In this document: one piece after another, positions 8,888 through 16,498 of the stretch
Layout: each line of letters starts with the position of its first letter
How positions within the stretch are numbered: the stretch's first letter is position 1
From: Lysobacter_I brunescens
GTDB lineage: Bacteria; Pseudomonadota; Gammaproteobacteria; Xanthomonadales; Xanthomonadaceae
Assembly: GCF_042677005.1 (NCBI RefSeq)
Contig: NZ_JBHTIF010000001.1
Coordinates: forward strand, 1-64,000
DNA: 64,000 nucleotides
Direction: 5' to 3'
Position numbers and translations under genes: made by a program
Notes under the pieces: generated by a model
Database searches by the model: none
What the model saw: the letters and a program-made list of their open reading frames with translations, nothing else
What the model was told of the DNA's origin: nothing

Positions 8888-10218
8888 GCGGCGCGCCTTT
8901 CATCTATGCGGTGCTCGATACCCGCGATCGTTTCGACGATCGCGCGCTGGCCGAACGCTGCCGCGAACTGACCTTCGCCTGGTCCCGCTGGTCGTACGCT
9001 GGTCCGATCCTCGAAGACGCGGACCCAGACCGCCTGCTTGCACGCGCCGCCGAATCGGGCGCACGCCATTGCCTCGTGCAAGCCTGCGGCCATCTGGTCG
9101 TGGAGCGATTGCGCCCGAAAGGCGCCGAAGCACCGGAGCTGGTCAACGTGCTGATCCGCGCGCTCGGCGACGACGCGTGGCTGGTCGGACGCCGGCTCGC
9201 CGAAGACACGGTGCACGACAGCTGCTGGCTGGTCGATCTCGAACGCTGGCAGGCGCTGGGTCGTCCACGTCTCACGCGCGTCGGCGGCACGCAGCAGCTG
9301 ATGGCCGCGACCGATGCAGGCATCGCCGATGCGCCCGACGATGCGCTGCGCTGCAGTCGCGACCTCGAACCGCATCGCCCTTCGCATGCGCAGGCATTGC
9401 GCGCGACGCCGGGCGCGGTGGACGACGCGACGCTGGAACGCCCGCTCGCCGAGTTCGTCGCCTCGCTGGCGCGCACGCTCGACCAATGCCAGCGTGGCGT
9501 GTTCATCTGGAACCTCGAAAGCTACGACGACATCGTCGTCGCGGATCCCGAACCGCTGGCCTCGCTGGCCTGTGTCGCCGCCGGCTTCAAGCCCGATGCG
9601 ATCCTGCGCCGGCATGGCTTCACCGATGCCACCGAGCTGACCTTCTTCGACTACAGCGCCGACGCGCTCGACTTCCGGCGCATGCTGGTCGAACAGTGGG
9701 ACGGCCGTGACCTGCCCGGCTTCCTCTGGCCGCGCCTGCAGCCGGACGCCACGCACTACTGGCTGACCTCCACTGCGCGCGGCGACGCCCCGGCACGCGA
9801 CGAGCTGGAGCGACTGTGGGCACGCGAACTCGACGACTGGGGCGGTGCCGATGCCTTCGCCGCGCACTGGCGCGCGACGCGCGGCCTGCGCCATCGCTAT
9901 GTCGAAGTCGATCTGCTGCGCGCGCCGGAACGCGCGATCGGCACCCCGCCGCCCGGACCTGCAGCGGTGTGGTGGAGCAACGCGTTCTCGTCCGTGCACG
10001 CGCTGTGGCACCTGCGCCACGCCGAGCGCGAAGCCGCGTTCGCGCGCTGGATCGACGCCATCGCGCAGCGTGCGCCACAGGCCTGGCTGCTCGGTGCCGA
10101 CGCGAACAACAGCCCGGTCGGCGGCATCCGCGCCGGCGACTACGCGCGCCGACTCGCCGAGTGGCGCGGCGGCATCCACGAACCGCTGCGCGTCGGCGAC
10201 GCCGCGATCCGGTTCTGA
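8884..10218 (+). CDS. uncharacterised protein of the glycosyltransferase/RibA-RibD operon
   Basis: A 444-aa protein that I do not recognise. It has no signal peptide, membrane segment or metal-cysteine cluster. The N-terminal 110 residues (a hydrophobic strand FIYAVLDTRD, then HCLVQACGHLV, DDAWLVGRRLAED, CWLVDLERW) read like a small alpha/beta domain of the glycosyltransferase-like kind. The C-terminal half has a conserved-looking block with FIWNLESYDD, LTFFDYSADALDFRR and EQWDGRDLPGFL, then a Trp-rich stretch and LLGADANNSPVGG. Such invariant-looking acidic and aromatic clusters suggest an enzyme. The start overlaps the stop of the fusion gene (ATGA) and the WD40 gene begins 25 bases after its end, so it belongs to the same transcript and presumably the same pathway. 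Confidence 0.75.
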   Translation: MSGAPFIYAVLDTRDRFDDRALAERCRELTFAWSRWSYAGPILEDADPDRLLARAAESGARHCLVQACGHLVVERLRPKGAEAPELVNVLIRALGDDAWLVGRRLAEDTVHDSCWLVDLERWQALGRPRLTRVGGTQQLMAATDAGIADAPDDALRCSRDLEPHRPSHAQALRATPGAVDDATLERPLAEFVASLARTLDQCQRGVFIWNLESYDDIVVADPEPLASLACVAAGFKPDAILRRHGFTDATELTFFDYSADALDFRRMLVEQWDGRDLPGFLWPRLQPDATHYWLTSTARGDAPARDELERLWARELDDWGGADAFAAHWRATRGLRHRYVEVDLLRAPERAIGTPPPGPAAVWWSNAFSSVHALWHLRHAEREAAFARWIDAIAQRAPQAWLLGADANNSPVGGIRAGDYARRLAEWRGGIHEPLRVGDAAIRF

Positions 10219-10243
10219 TCCTCCCCATGATGCAGAGGCGACC

Positions 10244-12160
10244 ATGACCACCACCGACGCCATCGCACCGCTCGCCCCCGCGCATCGCGCCTGCGACGAA
10301 GGCGCACAAACGGACGCAGCGCCCTTCGTCTTCCACCGTCATCGTGGCCCGGTGACCACCGCGACCTGGATCCCTGGCACCCAGCGCATCCTCACCGCCG
10401 CATACGACGGCGCGATCGCGCGTTTCGATCTCGACACCGACGAGGTCACGCTGTTCGGCCACCACGATCACCTCGCGAACCGCGTCGTCGTCTCCGACGA
10501 CGGCCTGCGCGCGGCCTCGGTGTCGTCGGACTACAGCGTCATCGTCTGGGACGCACGCACCGGCCAGCGCCTGCTGCGACTGATCGGGCACAGCGACGAT
10601 GTCGAGGATTTCTGCTTCATCGGCGCGCACATGGGCGCCTCGGTGTCGCGCGACCGCCGCATCCTCGTCTGGGACCTGCGCAGCGGCGCGATCGTCCGCG
10701 CGATCGAAGGCCACGAGCGCGACGTGCTCAGCATCTGCGCTGACGAGCGCCATCTCTACACCTCCGGCGACGACAGCACGCTGCGCGTGTGGGACATCGC
10801 CAGCGGCCGCCAGGTGCGGATGTGGGGACCGTTCGAGACCGAGACCGACACCTGCGCCATCGACCCGCGCCACGGCCGTGTGGTGCTGGGCTGCGACGAC
10901 GGCTGCATTCGCGTCTTCGCGATCCACAGCGGCGACCTGCTCGCGGTGATCCCCGCGCACCGTTCCGGCATCAAGAAGGTCGCCTGTTCGCCGATGGACG
11001 GTGCGATCCTCAGCGCCGCCTACGACCAGGCGATCCACCTGTGGAGCGGCCACGACTTCAGCCATCGCCTGCGCCTGGAAGCGCGGCCGCGCCAGTGGGA
11101 ACGCTCGTTCAACTGGTCGAGCGACGGTGCGCATGTCGTCGCCGGCACCTTCGACGGCACGGTACTGGTCTGGCGCGCCGACGACGGCGCCTTCGTCACC
11201 GAACTGGGCGCGTCGCAGGGCACGCTCGGCAACGACTGCTTCAACGACATCGCCGCCGTCGACGACCGGAGCTTCGCCACCGTGAACGATGCCGGCCACT
11301 TGCGCATCGGCCGTTTCGACACGCAGGGCGGACGCTGGATCGCCCAGGCCGCGCCCGGCAACGGACGCATGCTGATGAACGCGGTGACCAGTCGCGATGG
11401 CGGTCGCCGCGTGGTCTGCGGCGCGCACGACCAGCACCTGCACGTCTTCGAGCGCACAGGCGACACCGACCTTCGCGCCGCCACCTGGCACCATCTCGGC
11501 GAAGGCCCGATCAATTGCGTGCGCGGCACCACGCCGGCACACGGCGAGGATGCGCTGTTCGTCGCCTGCTATTCCGGTGCGATCGTGCGCACCGCGCCCG
11601 ACGGCACACCGCTGACGCGCTTCGCCCATCACGCCAATGCGGTCAAGGCATTGCGCCTGCATCCAACGCAGCGGGTCGGCGTGAGCTGCAGCGCCGATGG
11701 CGTGATGACGTCCTGGGATTTCGATGGCAGCCTGCGGCACCGCTTCGCCGGCCACACCGCGATCATCGACGATCTCGACCTCGATCCCACCGGCGAGTTC
11801 CTTGCCAGTACCGGCCGCGACTTCCACCTGCTGGTCTACCGGCTGGAGGACGGCGTGCTGCTCGACGCCTTCGACCTGGGTCGCCGTTCGCCCAAGGGTC
11901 TGTGCTTCCTCGACCGCGACACCGTGGTCGTCTCGAACTACTGGGGCGAACTGCTGCGCATCGACCTGCCGACCCGGACGATCCTGCGCCGCGCGATCGC
12001 CGCGAACGGGATCAGCGCGGTGGCGCGCGCCGATGCCGAAGGCACGCACCTGCTGGCCTCGTCCTACGACGGCGCCTGCTACCGCGTGCGCAGCGACACG
12101 CTCGAGGTCGTCGGCACCCTGCGCGCGATGCAGCAGCGGCCCGCGCCGCAGCGTGACTGA
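10244..12160 (+). CDS. WD40-repeat protein, about 14 blades
   Basis: A 638-aa soluble protein made almost wholly of WD40-type repeats. Blade-ending strands visible in order include IARFDLDT, VIVWDART, ILVWDLRS, LRVWDIAS, IRVFAIHS, IHLWSGHD, VLVWRADD, LRIGRFDT, LHVFERTG, MTSWDFDG and LLVYRLED. With three weaker ones I count about 14, which would form two seven-bladed propellers. No signal peptide and no fused kinase or protease domain is seen, so it is likely a cytoplasmic scaffold or binding protein for the enzymes encoded around it, or a very divergent enzyme. I chose the ATG at 10244, 25 bases after the preceding stop; a weak agaggcg site precedes it. A WD40 protein inside a small-molecule operon is unusual. 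Confidence 0.85.
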   Translation: MTTTDAIAPLAPAHRACDEGAQTDAAPFVFHRHRGPVTTATWIPGTQRILTAAYDGAIARFDLDTDEVTLFGHHDHLANRVVVSDDGLRAASVSSDYSVIVWDARTGQRLLRLIGHSDDVEDFCFIGAHMGASVSRDRRILVWDLRSGAIVRAIEGHERDVLSICADERHLYTSGDDSTLRVWDIASGRQVRMWGPFETETDTCAIDPRHGRVVLGCDDGCIRVFAIHSGDLLAVIPAHRSGIKKVACSPMDGAILSAAYDQAIHLWSGHDFSHRLRLEARPRQWERSFNWSSDGAHVVAGTFDGTVLVWRADDGAFVTELGASQGTLGNDCFNDIAAVDDRSFATVNDAGHLRIGRFDTQGGRWIAQAAPGNGRMLMNAVTSRDGGRRVVCGAHDQHLHVFERTGDTDLRAATWHHLGEGPINCVRGTTPAHGEDALFVACYSGAIVRTAPDGTPLTRFAHHANAVKALRLHPTQRVGVSCSADGVMTSWDFDGSLRHRFAGHTAIIDDLDLDPTGEFLASTGRDFHLLVYRLEDGVLLDAFDLGRRSPKGLCFLDRDTVVVSNYWGELLRIDLPTRTILRRAIAANGISAVARADAEGTHLLASSYDGACYRVRSDTLEVVGTLRAMQQRPAPQRD

Positions 12161-12164
12161 GCAC

Positions 12165-12902
12165 ATGACGGAACGCTTGCCCGCTGCGCCGCGTCGGTTC
12201 GTCATCCTCGCTGCGCGGCGCAGCGGCAGCAACCTGCTGTGCTCGCTGCTCGGCAGCCATCCCGAGGTCCGCTGCCACCACGAACTGTTCAACCCGAACG
12301 GCATCTTCACCGTACTGGACGAGCGCGAGGAGACCACGACGGCCGATGCGCTCGCCGCGCGCGACCGTGATCCGATCGGCTTCCTCGACCGCATCTGGAG
12401 CGACGCGCGCGGTGCACGGGCGATCGGCTTCAAGATGACGCCGGAGCAGGCGCCGGAGGTGCTCGCGCATGTGCTCGCCGACGCCGGCATCGCCAAGATC
12501 GTCCTGCGCCGGCAGAACGCGCTGCGTCGGCTGGTGTCCGAGCGCATCGCCGGCATCACCGGCCGGTGGGAAGCCTACGACGACGCATCGCCGCTGGCGC
12601 GTCCGCGCGTGCATGTCGAGGCCGACGAACTCGCCGAACACGCCGCGCGCGTCGACGCCTTCCATGCCGGCATCGACGCCGCCCTGCTGCGCAGCGGCCA
12701 GGCAGCGCTGTCGCTGCGCTACGAATGCCTGTTCGACGCCGACGAACAGGCGCGACTGCTCGCCTTCCTCGACCTGCCGCCACATCCGCTGCGCACGCGC
12801 AGCATCCACCAGAACCCCGAACCGCTGGACGAGCTGATCGACAACGCGCGGGCTCTGCGCCGCGCGCTCGCCGGCACGCCGCTGGCCCACGTGTTCGACT
12901 GA
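12165..12902 (+). CDS. PAPS-dependent sulfotransferase (Stf0-like)
   Basis: Predicted transfer of sulfate from PAPS to a hydroxyl or amine of an unknown acceptor; cytoplasmic, 245 aa. The P-loop-like 5'-phosphosulfate site is visible as AARRSGSNLLCSLL (residues 16-29), followed by the HHELFNP block typical of bacterial Stf0-type enzymes. The second phosphate-binding region is probably around IVLRRQNALRRLVSERIAG. The start codon lies 4 bases after the WD40 stop, and the ATP-grasp gene begins 41 bases after its end. In this operon the likeliest substrate is the product of the RibA-RibD and glycosyltransferase proteins, or a surface molecule carrying it (inference). Confidence 0.85.
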   Translation: MTERLPAAPRRFVILAARRSGSNLLCSLLGSHPEVRCHHELFNPNGIFTVLDEREETTTADALAARDRDPIGFLDRIWSDARGARAIGFKMTPEQAPEVLAHVLADAGIAKIVLRRQNALRRLVSERIAGITGRWEAYDDASPLARPRVHVEADELAEHAARVDAFHAGIDAALLRSGQAALSLRYECLFDADEQARLLAFLDLPPHPLRTRSIHQNPEPLDELIDNARALRRALAGTPLAHVFD

Positions 12903-12943
12903 TCCCTATTCGACTGATCCTCTACCCCCGCCGAGGCCGACGC

Positions 12944-13756
12944 ATGCGCGTGCTTTTCCATCCCGAATTCCCGACCATGGAGGGCTACACCCTGGTCGCG
13001 CTGCTGCACGAACTCGACTGGCAGGGAGTGCTGTCGGCAGACGAAGGCTTCGACATCGCCGTGCACTGGGCCGACCGCACCTGGATGGACGCCGACCCGC
13101 TGCTCGACGCGCTCGCCGCGCGCATGCCGGTGTGGAACATCGACTGCACCGACATCAGCAAGCGCCACGTCGATGCCGTGCAGCGCGCGATCTTCGGCCA
13201 TGGCGCGGAAGTCGATCCGCGCACCTGGCACGGCCGCTGCGCGGTGAAGGCCGACGAGAACGCGCGCGGTCGCGGCGGCGTGGTCGACTGCCCGATCGAC
13301 GACCCGGACCCGCGCATGGTCTACCAGCGCCTGATTCCCTGTACCGAGCAGGGCCGCACCGTGAACTACCGGGTGCCGGTGATCGCCGGGACCCTGCCGC
13401 TGTGCTACGTGCTCGATCGCGCGCCGATCGTCGAGCATCTCAAGACCGAGGCCACCGCCTGCCGCCTGGTCGAGACCGCCGACCTGTTCAGCGAAGACGA
13501 GCAGCACGCGATCCTCGCCTTCTGCGACGCGCTCGGCCTGGATTTCGGCGAGCTCGACGTGCTCCGCGACGACGCCGACGGCCGCCTCTACATCATCGAC
13601 GCCAACAAGACGCCCGCCGGCATGGGCATCGCCTACCGCCACCGCTGGACGCCCGCGCAGCGCCGCGAAGCCCTGCGTCGGCTGGCGGAGGCGTTCGCGC
13701 GGGCAGTGGCGGAGGGCAGGCCGGTTCGTCGTCGCCAGCCCGGGGGCGGTGGCTGA
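12944..13756 (+). CDS. small ATP-grasp family protein
   Basis: A 270-aa protein. The nucleotide-binding lysine and glycine-rich loop appear as CAVKADENARGRGG (near residues 100-113), followed by the strand VYQRLIPC. The C-terminal metal-binding pair appears as FGELDVLRD and LYIIDANKTPAGM. Together these are the hallmarks of ATP-grasp enzymes, which join a carboxylate to an amine or thiol through an acyl-phosphate. The protein is short for the superfamily and its N-terminal domain is small. Substrates are unknown; ligation of an amino acid or peptide to a compound made by the operon is possible. It is the last gene of the operon. The word ttcgactgatcc is repeated at the end of the preceding gene and in the gap. 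Confidence 0.72.
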   Translation: MRVLFHPEFPTMEGYTLVALLHELDWQGVLSADEGFDIAVHWADRTWMDADPLLDALAARMPVWNIDCTDISKRHVDAVQRAIFGHGAEVDPRTWHGRCAVKADENARGRGGVVDCPIDDPDPRMVYQRLIPCTEQGRTVNYRVPVIAGTLPLCYVLDRAPIVEHLKTEATACRLVETADLFSEDEQHAILAFCDALGLDFGELDVLRDDADGRLYIIDANKTPAGMGIAYRHRWTPAQRREALRRLAEAFARAVAEGRPVRRRQPGGGG

Positions 13757-13774
13757 ACCGTCACCATTCCGTGA

Positions 13775-13803
13775 CTGACCTCACGGGCGGCCTTCGCTAT
13801 AGT
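13775..13803 (+). promoter_or_regulatory. promoter of slt, placed for a leaderless transcript
   Basis: A -10 hexamer TATAGT (13798-13803) is preceded, 17 bases away, by CTGACC (13775-13780), which matches four of six positions of TTGACA. Only six bases (ccgccc) separate the -10 from the ATG at 13810, so transcription would start at or next to the start codon. No purine-rich ribosome-binding site exists. Confidence 0.65.
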
Positions 13804-13809
13804 CCGCCC

Positions 13810-15948
13810 ATGAAACTCCCCCTTCTTGCCGCTGGTGCGGCCCTGGGCGCGGCGCTGTTCGCCACGCCGACCGCCACACCCCGCCAGCAGGCCGACGCCG
13901 GCCCGCGCAATGGCACACCCGGCCGCGCCCTGCCCGGCCCTGCCAGCACCCCGATCCTGATCGGTAGCGCCGCCGAACTCGCCAGCGCACGCGCCGCCAT
14001 CGAAGCCGCCGAACGCGGCACGCCCGACGATGCCCCGCTGGCCGCCACGCATCCGCTGGCCGGCTGGGTCGAATACGCGAGCCTGCGCCGCCGCATCGAC
14101 ACCCTGCCCACCTCGGTCGCCGAAGACTTCCTGCAGCGCCATCGCGGCGACGCCGTGGGCGAGACCTTCCGCGAGCAGTGGCTGGCGGCCCTGGCCCGCC
14201 GCGAGGACTGGCCGACCTTCCGCGCCACCTGGGCACCGACGGTGAAATCCGCCGCCCTGCGCTGCGCGAACCTGAACGCGCGACAGGCCCTCGGCCAGAC
14301 CGATGCCGACTGGACCGCCGATGCGCAGGCCCTGTGGCGCGGCAGCGGCAAGGCCCTGCCGAACGAATGCGACGCGCCGATGGCCGTGCTGGCCTCGCGT
14401 GGCGGCCTGCCCCCGGCGCTGCGCTGGGAGCGGATCGAGAAGGCCGCCGCCGAATGGCAGCCCGCGGTGATGCGCGCGGCGGCGCGCGGCCTGCCCGCCG
14501 AGGAGTTCGCGCTGGCCAACGACTACGCCGCCTTCATCGATGCACCGCACGACCGTGCCCTGGCCTGGCCGAAGACCGCGCGCAGCCGGCTGATCGCCTC
14601 GCACGGCCTCGCGAAACAGGCCAAGGCCTCGCCGCGCTCGGTCGACACGCAACTGCCGAAGTTCACCGAAGCCCTGGGCCTCAACGACGCCGAGCGCGGT
14701 CGCGCGCTCTACCAGGCGGCGCTGTGGACCGTGGCCTCGTACGAAGCGGATTCGGCCTGGCGACTGAACGCCGTGCCCGACGTGGCCTACGACGAGAAGC
14801 TCCACGAGTGGCGGGTGCGCGAAGCCATGGCGCGTTCGGACTGGAAGGCAGCCCTCGCCGCGATCCGCAGGATGGGCGACAAGCAGCGTCGCGATTCGCG
14901 CTGGCGCTATTTCGAAGCGCGCCTGCTGGAGATCGACGGCGACAAGACCAACGCACGCATCCTCTATGCCGACGCGGCGACCAAGCCGGAGTTCCACGGC
15001 TTCCTCGCCGCCGACCGCATCGGCGCGCCCTACGCGCTGTGCCCGATCGAACCGAAGGCGGACTTCACCGCGAAGTCGGCGGTGGCGCGCGATCCGGCGA
15101 TGCAGCGCGCGATGCAGCTGTACCGCATCGAACGCGGCGCCTGGGCCGAACGCGAATGGAACGAGGCGCTGGCGCGCTTCAGGCCGCAGCAACGCATCCA
15201 CGCAGTCGAGATCGCCCAGGACAACGGCTGGTTCGACCGCGGCGTGTTCGGCCTGGTCAACGTCGGCGGCAAGTCGTATCCGGACGAACTGCGCCTGTAC
15301 CACCTGCGCTTCCCGCTCCACCACGACGACACGATCCGTCGCGAGGCGGCGAAGCACGGCATCGACCCGACCTGGGTCGCTGCGGAGATCCGCGCCGAAA
15401 GCGTGTTCAACCCGAAGGCGCGCTCGCATGCCGACGCGCGCGGCCTCATGCAGGTGCTGCCCAGCACCGGCGCCGGCGTCGCCAAGCGGCTGGGCCTGCC
15501 CTGGCGCGGCGGCGACAGCCTGTACGAATCGGACTTCAACATCCAGCTCGGCACCGCCTACCTGCGCGAGCTGGAAGACAAGTACGGCCAGACCTACGTC
15601 GCCATCGCCGCCTACAACGCCGGCCCCGCACCGGTCGCACGCTGGCAGTCGCAGCGCCCGGGCATGGACGCGGATTTCTGGATCGAGACGATCAGCTACA
15701 AGGAAACCCGCGACTACGTGGCGCGCATCCTCGCCTTCAGCGTGATCTACGACTGGCGCCTGAACCGCAACGCGATGCCGATCACCGACCGTCTGGCGGG
15801 GCGCATGGTCGACACCCGCAAGCCCTTCACCTGCCCGCTGCCACCGGACCTGCCGGAGGCGCCGGCCGCGCAACCCGGGCCAGCCGCGAAACCGGCCGCC
15901 AAACCGACACCGACCCGCACGCGCGGGAAGCCGAACTCCGAACGCTGA
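13810..15948 (+). CDS. slt: soluble lytic murein transglycosylase
   Basis: Cleaves the MurNAc-GlcNAc bond of peptidoglycan in the periplasm, forming 1,6-anhydro-MurNAc ends. The 712-aa protein has an N-terminal export signal, a long alpha-helical superhelical (U/L) domain as in Slt70, and a C-terminal SLT domain from about residue 500. The catalytic glutamate is visible in EIRAESVFNPKA (Glu530). It is followed by ARGLMQVLPSTG and AIAAYNAGPAPVARW, the other family blocks. The C-terminal tail is Pro/Ala/Lys-rich. It has its own promoter close to the start codon and is not clearly part of the preceding operon, although only 53 bases separate them. Confidence 0.93.
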   Translation: MKLPLLAAGAALGAALFATPTATPRQQADAGPRNGTPGRALPGPASTPILIGSAAELASARAAIEAAERGTPDDAPLAATHPLAGWVEYASLRRRIDTLPTSVAEDFLQRHRGDAVGETFREQWLAALARREDWPTFRATWAPTVKSAALRCANLNARQALGQTDADWTADAQALWRGSGKALPNECDAPMAVLASRGGLPPALRWERIEKAAAEWQPAVMRAAARGLPAEEFALANDYAAFIDAPHDRALAWPKTARSRLIASHGLAKQAKASPRSVDTQLPKFTEALGLNDAERGRALYQAALWTVASYEADSAWRLNAVPDVAYDEKLHEWRVREAMARSDWKAALAAIRRMGDKQRRDSRWRYFEARLLEIDGDKTNARILYADAATKPEFHGFLAADRIGAPYALCPIEPKADFTAKSAVARDPAMQRAMQLYRIERGAWAEREWNEALARFRPQQRIHAVEIAQDNGWFDRGVFGLVNVGGKSYPDELRLYHLRFPLHHDDTIRREAAKHGIDPTWVAAEIRAESVFNPKARSHADARGLMQVLPSTGAGVAKRLGLPWRGGDSLYESDFNIQLGTAYLRELEDKYGQTYVAIAAYNAGPAPVARWQSQRPGMDADFWIETISYKETRDYVARILAFSVIYDWRLNRNAMPITDRLAGRMVDTRKPFTCPLPPDLPEAPAAQPGPAAKPAAKPTPTRTRGKPNSER

Positions 15949-15979
15949 TCCGCTGCACTCCACACCGAGGACACCAACG

Positions 15980-16357
15980 ATGGGCCTGCTCGACGCACTG
16001 CTCGGCCACGCCGGCGAAAAGAAGATCGACGACCTGCACGAGGAATTCGCACCGCTGCTGGCGCCGGGCGAGACCCTGCAGCGCGCGTTCGCGCTGATCC
16101 GCGACCTGATCGTCTTCACCGACCGCCGCCTGATCCTGGTCAACAAGCAGGGCGTGACCGCGAAGAAAACCGAATACCGCAGCATTCCCTACCGCGCGAT
16201 CACCATGTTCTCGCTGGAAACCGCCGGGCATTTCGACCTGGAGTCGGAACTGCGCATCTGGCTGTCCGGCCAGCCCGCGCCGATCGAGCTGCACCTGGGC
16301 CGCAACTCCGGCGCCCAGCAGATCGTGGCGCTGATGGCGCAGCACGCGCCGAAATAA
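15980..16357 (+). CDS. bacterial PH-domain protein
   Basis: A 125-aa cytoplasmic protein consisting of one bacterial pleckstrin-homology-like domain, as in the YvbH / PF08000 group. The pattern FALIRDLIVFTDRRLILVNKQG, split by turns, then the YRSIPYRAITMFSLETAG block and a following amphipathic strand are typical. The function of the family is not established; members may assemble into rings or bind peptides. A GAGGAC sequence precedes the start. It follows slt by 31 bases and probably shares its transcript. Confidence 0.8.
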   Translation: MGLLDALLGHAGEKKIDDLHEEFAPLLAPGETLQRAFALIRDLIVFTDRRLILVNKQGVTAKKTEYRSIPYRAITMFSLETAGHFDLESELRIWLSGQPAPIELHLGRNSGAQQIVALMAQHAPK

Positions 16358-16368
16358 CCCGCCCCCCT

Positions 16369-16489
16369 GTAGAGCGGAGCTTGCTCCGCTCACGCCTTGT
16401 CCGGGGACCATCGCGCGGAGCTTGCGCCGTCGCTTTTCCCCGGCACCCTTTCCCTCCGGAAACATCGAGCGGAGCAAGCTCCGCTCTAC
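16369..16489. repeat. dispersed double palindrome, copy 1
   Basis: Two 23-base arms (16369-16391 and 16467-16489) are exact inverse complements. Each arm is itself a palindrome built on GAGCGGAGC-TT-GCTCCGCTC. The middle contains a degenerate third half (gcgcggagcttgcgcc). The same element occurs at 63836-63901, so it is a dispersed REP-like repeat of this genome. Here it may also end the transcript of the PH-domain gene and supplies part of the cca promoter. Confidence 0.8.
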
Positions 16490-16492
16490 AAT
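16487..16492 (+). promoter_or_regulatory. -10 element of cca at the edge of the palindrome
   Basis: TACAAT (16487-16492) lies six bases before the cca start codon. Its first three bases are the last bases of the dispersed repeat. No clear -35 and no ribosome-binding site are seen, so a leaderless transcript is likely but unproven. Confidence 0.5.
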
Positions 16493-16498
16493 CGACGC

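Noticed and set aside
9620..12559. 979-codon open frame antisense to the WD40 gene
   Set aside because: The sense strand gives clear WD40 repeats in an operon; the antisense translation is repetitive low-complexity sequence mirroring them.
12890..12925. Repeated word ttcgactgatcc at the end of the sulfotransferase gene
   Set aside because: A short tandem duplication that may be chance or replication slippage; no function can be argued from it.
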